This document shows positions 1-7,518 of a DNA stretch of 16,915 nt, in pieces (the stretch's first letter is position 1; every line of letters starts with the position of its first letter). The notes beneath the pieces were generated by a model, which did no database searches, was not told the DNA's origin, and saw nothing but the letters and a program-made list of their open reading frames with translations. Where the stretch lies: the NCBI GenBank assembly GCA_003022985.1, contig PXTV01000164.1:1970-18884 (forward strand). The letters run 5' to 3'. The stretch is from Bacteroidetes bacterium SW_11_45_7 (GTDB lineage Bacteria; Bacteroidota; Bacteroidia; Chitinophagales; SW-11-45-7). A program made the position numbers and the translations under genes.

Positions 1-1511
1 AGATCAGTATGCAAGTCGCCGGTGATGTAAATGTCAATTTTGTGGAAAGCGTTGATATTTTTCAAAGCTTCCGGCAGGTTGGCGGTGAAACGTGGTTTGT
101 GGAGAAGGATAAGCTTATCATGGACTTTGTTAACAACAAGAATGTTGTTGGGTTAATGGGTAGAAAGACTACCACATATCGGAATATTGCCATTAATGAT
201 ACCGCCATTGATAAACATTTCCAGGAAAAAAGAGATATTCAGACATCTGAAGACTTGTTTGAAAAGGATGAGGAATTTTGGCAGGAAAGGCGTCATGAAA
301 AACTTTCAAAAAATGAGCGCGCCATATATAGCATGGTCGACTCCCTCCAAAACCTGCCCGTTTTCCAAACGTACTTAGAGGTCATCAAAACGGTTTTTGG
401 CGGCTGGCAAGAATGGGGTCCACTGGATTTCGGTCCTTACTTTACACTTTATAGCTTTAATGATGTGGAAGGCCACCGTTTCCGCTTGGGTGTGCGAACA
501 AATGAAAATTTCAGCAAAAGGATTCAAATAGGGGGCTATGGAGCTTACGGCATAAGGGACAACGAATTTAAATACGGTGGCAACCTGCTTTACCTTATCC
601 AGCAGCGGCCTCGTATGTCCATTAGCTTGGATTATAAGAACGATGTTGACGTATCGAGCGATAATCGCCAGGAATTTGGGCAGAATAATCTTTTAGCGGG
701 TTTTTATCGAAGACCGATTCCGCAGAAACTCATCCGAGTTCATCAAGGCAAAGTTTTCTTTAAAAAAGAATGGGATATTGGGTATTCCAATAAAGCAGGT
801 GTCTTCCATAGGCGATTAGATCCCTATTTCAACTTCAATTATCGAAAAAATGACGACAATAGCAATGGGGATGGTATTATCAATAATGTGGTCACAACAG
901 AGGCAATCGTCAAGCTTCGCTTTGCTTATCAGGAAAAATTTGTGTCTGGAACTTTTGACCGACTGAGTCTCGGGAGCGATTATCCTATTGCCCAATTGCA
1001 ATACACTTACGGGGTCCCCGGTATTTTGGAAAGCCAATTTAACTACCATAAGCTCATTTTAAATGTAACGGACGATTTTGCTGTCAATCCCATAGGCTCA
1101 TTTAGCTACAACTTTTCTGCGGGTAAAGTCTTTGGAACGTTACCGTACCTTTTACTCGAAGTGCACAAGGGAAATGAGACGTATTTCTACAACCCTTATT
1201 CTTTCAATATGATGAATCAATTCGAATTTGCCAGCGACCAGTACCTCAAGCTATTTATAAGTCATCATTTTGAAGGGTTTTTCTTTAATAAGATCCCATG
1301 GGTGCAAAAACTGAACTTACGCACCGTAGCCACGGGTAAGGCCGTTATGGGGTGGATGAGTCCATCCGACAGACCATATATGGAAGTGGGTGTGGGCATT
1401 GAGAATATCCTGCGCTTTTTCCGGGTCGATGCTATCTGGCGGCTGAATTACCTGGACAAGCTGCGTATATCAAGATTTGGCATTCGGGGGACTGCGCAAT
1501 TGAAGTTTTAG
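1..1511 (+). CDS. DUF5686 family outer-membrane protein, C-terminal part
   Basis: The reading frame is already open at the first base (codons from position 3), so the ATG at 9 is internal and the gene is cut by the window edge. About 500 residues are visible. They are rich in alternating aromatic and polar strands typical of an outer-membrane beta-barrel, and they carry signatures I associate with the Bacteroidota DUF5686 family: LEVHKGNETY, a following MMNQFEF, HHFEGFFFNKIP, and a terminal VGVGIENILRFFRVD close to a final aromatic (KF). Family members usually start with a signal peptide and a carboxypeptidase-like regulatory domain, both outside the window. Function is unproven; an envelope role is inferred. 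Near nt 1360-1368 the text passes from GWMSP to SDRPYMEVG. Relatives, as I recall them, have a longer loop here, so a small in-frame loss is possible. Family call is good, exact role unknown. Confidence 0.85.
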   Translation, partial: ISMQVAGDVNVNFVESVDIFQSFRQVGGETWFVEKDKLIMDFVNNKNVVGLMGRKTTTYRNIAINDTAIDKHFQEKRDIQTSEDLFEKDEEFWQERRHEKLSKNERAIYSMVDSLQNLPVFQTYLEVIKTVFGGWQEWGPLDFGPYFTLYSFNDVEGHRFRLGVRTNENFSKRIQIGGYGAYGIRDNEFKYGGNLLYLIQQRPRMSISLDYKNDVDVSSDNRQEFGQNNLLAGFYRRPIPQKLIRVHQGKVFFKKEWDIGYSNKAGVFHRRLDPYFNFNYRKNDDNSNGDGIINNVVTTEAIVKLRFAYQEKFVSGTFDRLSLGSDYPIAQLQYTYGVPGILESQFNYHKLILNVTDDFAVNPIGSFSYNFSAGKVFGTLPYLLLEVHKGNETYFYNPYSFNMMNQFEFASDQYLKLFISHHFEGFFFNKIPWVQKLNLRTVATGKAVMGWMSPSDRPYMEVGVGIENILRFFRVDAIWRLNYLDKLRISRFGIRGTAQLKF

Positions 1512-1825
1512 GGGAGTTAGAATAATGCTTGAACAACAATATGAGGCAAAGTTTCGGCAGGGGGAAAAATCGATAATTCCGATATTTTTTCCGTAAAGCG
1601 GCTTTTTTCGGTTTTGCTCAGAAAAGTGTAACTTGGTAATGACTCTATGGCAGAGGAATGTAACCGGGAAAATTGATCGATTACCGGGTCAATACTTCAG
1701 AGAAAGATTTCAAGACAATGCAGGATCTATCTATATAGAGGACTATAATATAAGCAAAGTTTTTACCGTCTGTTTACAGGCGAATTTACTTCTGAATGGA
1801 CCCAAAACATCAAAGATTGTCGGTC
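1512..1825. other. Intergenic stretch, no supported gene
   Basis: These 314 bases separate DUF5686 from the nucleotidyltransferase. An ATG at 1525 behind a GGGGAG stretch opens only 24 codons, and a 66-codon frame at 1633-1833 resembles nothing I know and lacks coding character. No convincing terminator follows the DUF5686 stop: the T-rich stretch near 1586-1612 has only a 3-bp stem. I looked here for a remnant of a HEPN partner for the next gene and found none. Confidence 0.5.
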
Positions 1826-2137
1826 ATGGATAAAATCGATGCTATCAAGCTATCCGAGGAGTACTTGAAGCGGTTAAGTGAGAACAGGGTTCACTTTTCG
1901 GAATTCTGGCTCTTTGGATCTTATGCTAAAAACGCTTCCCGAAAAAATAGCGATATCGATCTTGCAATTGTATTGGATGATGACGAAGAAAAATCCTTTG
2001 AAACGGAAGTGAAACTCATGATCATCAGAGAAGGCGAGGAAACCGCCATCGAGCCACACCTTTTTACAAAAGAAGAGTTTGCTGCCGCCACGCCAATTGT
2101 CCGGCAGATCGTCACAACAGGAGAAAAGATCGCCTGA
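1826..2137 (+). CDS. Minimal nucleotidyltransferase (MNT/MntA-like), orphan
   Basis: This 103-residue protein has the polymerase-beta-type nucleotidyltransferase signature: LFGSYAKN at residues 29-36, then SDIDLAIV at 42-49 giving the two metal-binding aspartates D43 and D45. The third carboxylate is probably E76 in the IEPHLF motif. Proteins of this size normally pair with a HEPN-domain toxin, which they inactivate by adding AMP, as in MntA/HepT systems. No HEPN gene lies on either side, so it is either an orphan antitoxin or acts on an unlinked partner. I chose ATG 1826, which gives the MDKIDAIKLSEEY start usual for the family; an in-frame ATG at 1796 would add ten unlikely residues. No clear ribosome binding site is visible, as is common in Bacteroidota. 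It ends 69 bp before the next gene. Confidence 0.8.
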   Translation: MDKIDAIKLSEEYLKRLSENRVHFSEFWLFGSYAKNASRKNSDIDLAIVLDDDEEKSFETEVKLMIIREGEETAIEPHLFTKEEFAAATPIVRQIVTTGEKIA

Positions 2138-2206
2138 AAGGTCTTAAGACGCTTATGCTTTAAATGTCTCAATTAAGAGCTTTTCGTTTCCCCCTGAATT
2201 AGACCC

Positions 2207-2758
2207 ATGCGCAAGTTGCTCATCCTGCTCATCATCGTCTCCGTCATTGGCCTGCTCCTTTCCGGTGGCAGTTACTATGCCTTCCGGGTGTTTCCCCACA
2301 ATGCCTTGCAAGAAGCTGAAACCCGGCCACCGCTCGATGCGGTCATCGTGCCCGGTTACCCCAGCGATAGCGGCAGGTGGAGCAGCTTGATGAAAGCCCG
2401 CGTGTACTGGTCGTACTATCTCGGCATTCCTTCAGATCATATCTTCACTGAAACCCGAGCAGAGCACAGCACTGAGAATCTCTACTACTCCTGGCATCTG
2501 GCCAAAGAGCAGGGCTTTTCAACCCTCGGCCTTGCCTCGGACCCCGTCCAGTCGATCATGCTCATGCCCTTTGCCAACTCGGAAAACTTTGACGTCCGCT
2601 ATTTGCCCATCGATTTTGCTATCTTGAAAGATATTGACAAAACCGATCCGGCTATTGCCGAACAAAGAGCTTTCGTTGACAGTTTTCGCTCTCTCCCTGA
2701 GCGGCAGAATTGGTGGAAAAGATTGAAAGGTACTTTTGGTCAGCAAATCCAGCGTTGA
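2207..2758 (+). CDS. DUF218/YdcF-like membrane-anchored protein, core segment missing
   Basis: The 183-residue product starts with one hydrophobic helix (residues 4-20), probably an inner-membrane anchor. The DUF218 fold follows: DAVIVPGYP at 44-52, SSLMKARVYWSYY around 60-72, then LGIPSDHIFTETRAEHSTEN and a Rossmann-like strand GFSTLGLASDP. DUF218 proteins (YdcF, SanA, ElyC) are linked to envelope or wall-precursor functions, but the reaction is not established. In the family, the helix ending here in WSYY is followed by a strand with an SGG-type motif and a glutamate-containing helix (sEA..M..YA) before the LGIP motif. Here WSYY runs straight into LGIP near nt 2418-2424, so I infer an in-frame loss of about 35 residues that would remove part of the active site. 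The gene stops 1 bp before the next start, so the two are probably co-transcribed. Confidence 0.8.
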   Translation: MRKLLILLIIVSVIGLLLSGGSYYAFRVFPHNALQEAETRPPLDAVIVPGYPSDSGRWSSLMKARVYWSYYLGIPSDHIFTETRAEHSTENLYYSWHLAKEQGFSTLGLASDPVQSIMLMPFANSENFDVRYLPIDFAILKDIDKTDPAIAEQRAFVDSFRSLPERQNWWKRLKGTFGQQIQR

Positions 2759-2759
2759 T

Positions 2760-3935
2760 ATGAAACGTTACCATTTTCTTATAGGGCTCTTCATTTGGGG
2801 AATTATTGTTTTACCCTTGGCTGACAGTAATGCACAATGGCAACCGCAGTCTTCTTCTGTCCAAAACGATTTATTCGGTGTCCACTTTATCGACAATAGT
2901 CAGGGAGTGGTTGTGGGGCAAAACGCCACAATTATCCAAACCACAAATGGCGGCTCCAAATGGACAGAAGTACAAACGGGAAGCCCGAACGACTATGTCT
3001 ACAAGGATGTTGCTTATATCGATAATCAAACTGGCTTTATCGTTGGTTATAAGTCAAACGGACTGAATGCCATTGCCTTTCACGGTCAAAACAATGGTGT
3101 TGCGGTTGGCGATGGCGGTCTGATTCTGCTTACTGAAGATGGAGGCGACAGCTTTAACAAGGTGAATTTTGGCGAGAACTTCAATCTTTACGGGATAGAT
3201 GTGATTGGTAAATTGATTTACGTAGTAGGACAAGGCGGAGAGATCTATAAAAGCAATGATCTCGGGAACAGTTGGAAGCAACAAACTGCACCTCCTTCTC
3301 AAAATCTTCATAGTGTGCACTTTCTGGATGAGCAAACGGGTTATGCTGCTGGCGAAGCGGGGGTGGTTCTCAAAACAATTGATGGAGGTCAGAACTGGGC
3401 AACACTGAATCCAGGCACCTCTAATGATCTCAACGCTATTTTCTTCCCAACGGAAAGTAATGGTTTTGTAGTGGGCGAAGAAGGTGTTATTGCATCAACT
3501 GATGATGAAGGTTCCACGTGGAACAATGATATCGATGGGGGCAATTTTAAGGCAACACTACATGGGCTTCACTTTCCCAATTCAGATATTGGCTTTACTG
3601 TGGGCAATGTTGATGATTTTAATACGACAGAAGGCATGGTGAAAAAATATAGCTCTGGCACACCGGTTCCTCGTTCTACCAGTAAAGATGCTGGCCTCAA
3701 GCTTAGCACTACGTCAACAAGCGAGCCAGCTATTTATCTTCATGCTGATCAAGCCCTGACGCCTCCTTTTCGCTTAACGTTCTTTTCATTAACAGGCAAA
3801 AAAATCGCCAGCTCAATTGTGCGTAAAAGACATGCAAAACTCGATCCTCCTTCGCCACTAAACACTGTTGTGGTTTTGTACAAGATCACATCAGAAAAAG
3901 GCCTCCTCAAAACCGGCAAATTACAACTCAGGTGA
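2760..3935 (+). CDS. Secreted YCF48-type beta-propeller protein with T9SS-like tail
   Basis: The 391-residue protein starts at ATG 2760, where a Sec signal peptide begins (charged MKR, hydrophobic LIGLFIWGIIVLPL, likely cut after SNA before QW). Upstream in-frame ATG 2736 lies inside the preceding gene and would spoil the signal. The body holds five to six YCF48-like repeats, each with a VHFID-type strand, GxVVG, then TxNGGxxW; examples are TTNGGSKW, TEDGGDSF and TIDGGQNW. The end matches a T9SS type A sorting domain in pattern: RLTFFSLTGKKIASS then VVLYKIT and KTGKLQLR. So the protein is probably exported across the outer membrane or attached to the surface. Repeat 2 breaks oddly: GFIVGYKSNG is followed at once by LNAIAFHG near nt 3055-3065, skipping the expected GG..W half. 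YCF48-family propellers act in photosystem assembly in cyanobacteria; the role here is unknown. Confidence 0.85.
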   Translation: MKRYHFLIGLFIWGIIVLPLADSNAQWQPQSSSVQNDLFGVHFIDNSQGVVVGQNATIIQTTNGGSKWTEVQTGSPNDYVYKDVAYIDNQTGFIVGYKSNGLNAIAFHGQNNGVAVGDGGLILLTEDGGDSFNKVNFGENFNLYGIDVIGKLIYVVGQGGEIYKSNDLGNSWKQQTAPPSQNLHSVHFLDEQTGYAAGEAGVVLKTIDGGQNWATLNPGTSNDLNAIFFPTESNGFVVGEEGVIASTDDEGSTWNNDIDGGNFKATLHGLHFPNSDIGFTVGNVDDFNTTEGMVKKYSSGTPVPRSTSKDAGLKLSTTSTSEPAIYLHADQALTPPFRLTFFSLTGKKIASSIVRKRHAKLDPPSPLNTVVVLYKITSEKGLLKTGKLQLR

Positions 3936-3942
3936 TTGGATT

Positions 3943-5328
3943 ATGGCAGAACGAAAAGGACCACGCACCTCCTCTCCTGCAAATCATCAAAACCCTTCTT
4001 TTGCCATTGTTGATCTGGAAACAACTGGCGGTAGTCCTAAAATAGCGCGCATCATTGAGATCGCCATTATTGTTCACAATGGCCGTCAAGTCATAGAAGA
4101 GTTTTCAACACTTGTGAATCCCGGGCAGCCAATTCCTCCCTTTATTCAGGGCATGACGGGCATTTCTAATGATATGGTGGAAGAGGCGCCCACTTTTGAG
4201 GAAATACACGATAAAATTCTAAGCTTGACGGAAGGAAAGATATTTGTGGCGCATAATGTGCGCTTTGATTACGGTATGTTGCGCAATGAATTCAAGCGGA
4301 TGGGGATGCGCTTTCAGCGGCAACAGCTCTGTACAGTAAGGCTTAGCAGACGGTTTTATCCCCACCTGAATTCGCATAGCCTCGGCAACCTTTGCCAAGA
4401 CCTTAAGATACCTGTTGTCAATCGGCACCGTGCCTATGGTGATGCTCATGCCACTACGGTTTTGCTGGAACAGATGCTTTTTAATGATCGCAAAGAACTC
4501 ATCCGCCAAATGGCAAAGGATGAGATGGCCGAAACCATTCTTCCACCATCCATTACGCGGAAGCAGGTAGATGAATTGCCCGAAGATACGGGTGTGTATT
4601 CTTTTCTGGATGAACGGGGAAAGGTTTTGTATGTGGGGAAGAGCCGCAATATCCGTAAAAGAGTGGTCAATCACTTTTCCAACGATCTCAAAAAGAAGCG
4701 GTTTGCGCAGATGAAGGATGTGATCTACGACATAAGTTATGAGCTGACGGGCTCAGAACTTATAGCCCTGCTTATTGAATCGAGTGAGATCAAGCGGTGG
4801 ATGCCCGCTTACAATAAGGCTCAAAGAAAGAAAACGTACAGCTTTGGGGTTTATGTGGAGGGGACAGAAGAAACGCCCTTCCTAACGTTGCGCAAGATCA
4901 ACGGGGAGGGCGAGCCGATTCGAAAATTCACCACCCGCAACGCAGCCGTCCAGTTTTTACAACGCATGATAGGGCACTACAACCTCAGGCCGGATTACTG
5001 CTATTTACCGCAACAACAATGGCCGCCTCTTCCATCGATGCCCACTGAAATCGAACATGCCGAAGGCCTGCGGCAGCTCCTTCAAAGTCTTCAATTTCCT
5101 TATGAATCGTTTCTCCTTCTTGACCAAGGCCGCAACTTTGATGAACAAGCAGTTTTGATGGTTGAGAATGAGCAATTGATCGGTTTTGCCTATATTGATG
5201 AGGAATTTGCCCCTGAATCGCCTGAGCAACTGCGTGAACAGCTCTACATACTCCCTGACGGACAGGATATGCAGCAAATTGTACGGAAATGGATAGCACA
5301 AAAGAAACCGAAAATCCTGCCGTTTTAG
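3943..5328 (+). CDS. DEDDh exonuclease fused to a GIY-YIG (UvrC/Cho-like) nuclease
   Basis: The 461-residue protein joins two nucleases. Residues 19-180 form a DnaQ/epsilon-type 3'-5' exonuclease with all DEDDh residues: D24 and E26 in VDLETTG, D109 in HNVRFDYG, H162 and D167 in HRAYGDA. Residues 215-295 form a GIY-YIG domain: GVY 217-219, YVG 230-232, arginine R238, and a metal-binding glutamate E279 in ALLIESSEIK, as in UvrC and Cho. The tail (about 350-461) resembles the C-terminal region of bacterial exo/GIY-YIG fusions. A role in DNA repair is inferred. The Cys-rich stretch that I recall in relatives before LLQSLQF is not obvious here (residues about 340-380), so a small loss there is possible. 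ATG 3943 gives MAERKG, 7 bp after the previous stop; the open frame extends further upstream but inside the previous gene. Confidence 0.9.
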   Translation: MAERKGPRTSSPANHQNPSFAIVDLETTGGSPKIARIIEIAIIVHNGRQVIEEFSTLVNPGQPIPPFIQGMTGISNDMVEEAPTFEEIHDKILSLTEGKIFVAHNVRFDYGMLRNEFKRMGMRFQRQQLCTVRLSRRFYPHLNSHSLGNLCQDLKIPVVNRHRAYGDAHATTVLLEQMLFNDRKELIRQMAKDEMAETILPPSITRKQVDELPEDTGVYSFLDERGKVLYVGKSRNIRKRVVNHFSNDLKKKRFAQMKDVIYDISYELTGSELIALLIESSEIKRWMPAYNKAQRKKTYSFGVYVEGTEETPFLTLRKINGEGEPIRKFTTRNAAVQFLQRMIGHYNLRPDYCYLPQQQWPPLPSMPTEIEHAEGLRQLLQSLQFPYESFLLLDQGRNFDEQAVLMVENEQLIGFAYIDEEFAPESPEQLREQLYILPDGQDMQQIVRKWIAQKKPKILPF

Positions 5329-5494
5329 CAGAATCAATATCGCTTATAAGCTGGTAAACAAAGGGGAGATTTCTTACATTTACTAGAGCGTACAACCTCT
5401 AAGTATTCCATAAATAGCTTACCAGTGATACCGCCAAGAAATAAGCGTTCTCATTTATGAACTACTAAAACAAAAATGAAATTGACAATAGTGC

Positions 5495-6601
5495 ATGGAA
5501 GATCGTCAACGGAAACTTGATCGGTATAAGGAGGAAAAGGCGGCATTGGTGGGTGTTGTCCATCAAGACCAAACCGAAAGCGAGCTACAGGAGTATCTGG
5601 ATGAGCTCGCTTTTCTTACCCGAACGGCTGGCGCCACTTGATCCGTAAAGGCAAGCTGAACGAGATCAAGAATTACATCCAGGAAAACGATGTTAGCTTG
5701 CTAATTTTTGACGATGATCTTACGGGCTCCCAAATCACCAATATCGAAAAGATCATTCCCTGCAAGGTTCTGGATCGAAGCCACCTGATCCTGGACATTT
5801 TTGCCTTGCGTGCCCGTACTGCTCAAGCCAAAACACAAGTAGAACTGGCACAGATGCAGTATCTGCTGCCCCGCCTAAAAGGCATGTGGACCCACCTCGA
5901 GCGCCAGCGAGGCGGTATCGGCTTGCGCGGACCGGGTGAGAAGGAGATCGAGACGGACAAGCGGATTGTCAACGATAAGATCGCACTGCTCAAATCGAAA
6001 CTTGCCAAAATCGAAAAGCAGGATTTGACCAGGCGTAAACAGCGCGGTGATATGATAAGGGTTTCCCTCGTGGGCTATACGAATGTCGGGAAATCCACTA
6101 TTATGAACTTGCTGAGTAAGTCGCAGGTGTTTGCTGAAAATAAGTTGTTCGCCACCCTCGACACGACTGTCCGCAAAGTCGTGCTCGATCGGGTGCCTTT
6201 TCTGCTTTCCGATACAGTGGGCTTCATTCGCAAACTGCCGCTCCACCTTGTGGAAAGTTTCAAATCCACTAGTTGATCTATCTCACCCCCATTTTGAAGA
6301 TCAAATGAAAGAGGTGGACAAAACGCTGCAGGAGTTAGAAGCTTCTGACAAGAAGACGTTCATCGTATTCAACAAGATGGACCTTTATCGCGAGAAAAAC
6401 TTTGATGAGTACATCAATGGGAAAGTTAAGGATGATATCCTCAACGAACTCAGGAGCTCTTGGATGGCCAGGAGCAATGGCCGCTGCGTGTTTGTATCGG
6501 CTCAGCATAAGGAAAACATCGATACCCTTCGCCAGGAGTTACTGGTCATGGTTAAAGAGGAATATCAAAAGCGGTATCCGTACAGGGCAGAGTATTATTG
6601 A
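5495..6601 (+). pseudogene. hflX: hflX, ribosome-associated GTPase, broken in two places
   Basis: Three consecutive reading-frame pieces together read as HflX, the GTPase that splits stalled ribosomes. Piece 1 (5495-5641) has the N-terminal EKAALVGVV strand and EYLDELAFL, then hits TGA at 5639. Piece 2 (about 5638-6276, another frame) resumes at RKGKLNEI and contains RGGIGLRGPGE, Walker A GYTNVGKST, LFATLDTT and DTVGFIRKLP, ending at HLVESFKST followed by TGA 6274. Piece 3 (to TGA 6599-6601, frame of piece 1) resumes at LVDLSHPHFEDQ and carries the NKMD specificity motif. At both joins conserved text is absent: roughly 17-20 residues of the RTFxGKGK lead-in, and about 15 residues between FKSTLDE and HVVDLSHP. 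These are deletions, not simple indels. The motif normally GPGETxxE reads GPGEKEIE. As assembled no full HflX can be made. Confidence 0.88.
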
Positions 6602-7093
6602 TTAGTGAAGGATTGTTATTTTCCGTTTCACTGATGCTCGCCTCTCCATGTGCAACGTTACGAGATACAAACCCTGTGGAAGGTTGTCTGTATCAAAAGC
6701 GAGAAGGGAAACATTCCAACCTTCGCATTGGGCAATTGGTGGGTACCAAATCTGAGCTTGTAGAAATACCAACCGGTTATTTAGGATGAGCCGTTATCGT
6801 CAATTGCAATTGCTTTCCCAAAATCGCCCTGCCCACCTCCGGCCGTTACAGTCCATTGCAAACTACCACCTGCCGAGTATTTAGCTGTAAAAATTTCGTA
6901 TTCATCCACACCCGTAGCCGTTTGCTGGCCAAATTCAGCCCGGTCAAAATGAAAACAGGTCCTGTTGTTATATGTTCCCCGTGTCTTCAATTAAGCCACC
7001 ACCTGTTTTTGTCCGGGGAAACGGTTGTTGCGCTAATGCTGAAGAAAGGCAACCAATAATAAGGATGTGAAGAATAATGATGTATTGAAGCAT
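6602..7093 (-). pseudogene. Collapsed SBBP-repeat secreted protein with T9SS sorting tail
   Basis: Reading the minus strand, ATG at 7093-7091 opens a 41-codon piece with a Sec signal peptide (MLQYIIILHILIIGC, cut after SALA before QQPFP), stopping at 6970-6968. A second frame (6990-6784) carries one SBBP-type beta-propeller repeat: EFGQQTATG, then YEIFTAKYSAGGSLQW and TAGGGQGDFGKAIAID. It meets TAA at 6783-6781 where the family has a tyrosine before ITGWYF, so TAC to TAA is inferred; the text continues in that frame to about 6718. A third frame then gives LLAFDTDNLPQGLYLV and RASVKRKI up to TAA 6604-6602, an excellent T9SS type A sorting tail. So both ends of a secreted protein survive, but most repeats expected between them are missing and the frame changes twice. 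It cannot make a functional product as assembled. Confidence 0.75.
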
Positions 7094-7283
7094 CAACGTT
7101 TGGACTCATTTCAGGAAAGGTTGTAAAGATAACAAAAGCCCCGCACCAAGCGAAAACTTCGACAATCACTACTCAGTTATGATGGATCAGCTACTTTCCC
7201 AAAGATGGCTGGTTGGGTAGTACGATAAAGGGGGATCAATACGTTTTTTGAAAAAAACAAATTTCTTTATAGATTAAAAATAT

Positions 7284-7355
7284 ACAGGTGAGTATGATGT
7301 ATTCGCTTTACATCTATCCCAGGATGGAATCTTCGAATATGGTCACAAAAGGTGA
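7284..7355 (+). pseudogene. Possible SBBP-like repeat fragment
   Basis: Between two stops the plus strand reads TGEYDVFALHLSQDGIFEYG. This matches the pattern of SBBP/delta-60-type repeats (DxFxAKLxxDGxFxW). It lies upstream of, and opposite in direction to, the SBBP remnant at 6602-7093. It may be a scrap of a second such gene. The match is short and could be chance. Confidence 0.22.
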
Positions 7356-7387
7356 TTTTTCATGGTAATTTTCAATTTAATCACCAT
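7351..7387. repeat. Two competing inverted repeats upstream of anmK
   Basis: AATCACC at 7379-7385 can pair perfectly with GGTGATT at 7351-7357. The extended AATCACCAT (7379-7387) can instead pair with ATGGTAATT at 7362-7370, with one G-U pair. The two hairpins share a strand and exclude each other. No run of T follows, so a terminator is not supported. They lie about 130 bp before the anmK start, and a role is only a possibility. Confidence 0.3.
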
Positions 7388-7518
7388 ATTGCTGGATGAT
7401 ATGACACAATGAAAGACAATGGAACGTTGTAATGTTATAAGAGAATGATTGAGCTATACGCTCTATAACCTCGTTCTTGCGCTATTAACGGGGTGAGGAA
7501 TATAAAGAAGATTTCCCT

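Larger units (their letters stand above)
7094..7518. other. Intergenic region between the SBBP remnant and anmK
   Basis: These 425 bases separate the minus-strand SBBP remnant from plus-strand anmK, so they should hold promoters for both. I find no clear Bacteroidota TTTG/TAnnTTTG promoter pair. The stretch is AT-rich around 7240-7285. It contains a short plus-strand SBBP-like fragment (7284-7355) and overlapping inverted repeats at 7351-7387, both listed separately. No intact gene of 50 codons or more is supported. Confidence 0.5.

Noticed and set aside
1586..1612. Terminator after DUF5686
   Set aside because: The only stem (CCG/CGG) is three base pairs, too weak despite the T-run.
1633..1833. 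66-codon open frame before the nucleotidyltransferase
   Set aside because: No recognisable similarity, no coding character, and it overlaps the next gene's start region.
5630..5645. Programmed ribosomal frameshift in hflX
   Set aside because: No slippery site is evident, and conserved residues are missing at the join, which frameshifting cannot restore.
6598..6789. Plus-strand 63-codon frame after hflX
   Set aside because: It lies opposite the much more convincing T9SS sorting tail and SBBP text on the minus strand.
6987..7169. Minus-strand 60-codon frame
   Set aside because: Another minus-strand frame in the same stretch gives a clear signal peptide starting at 7093, so this one is a shadow.
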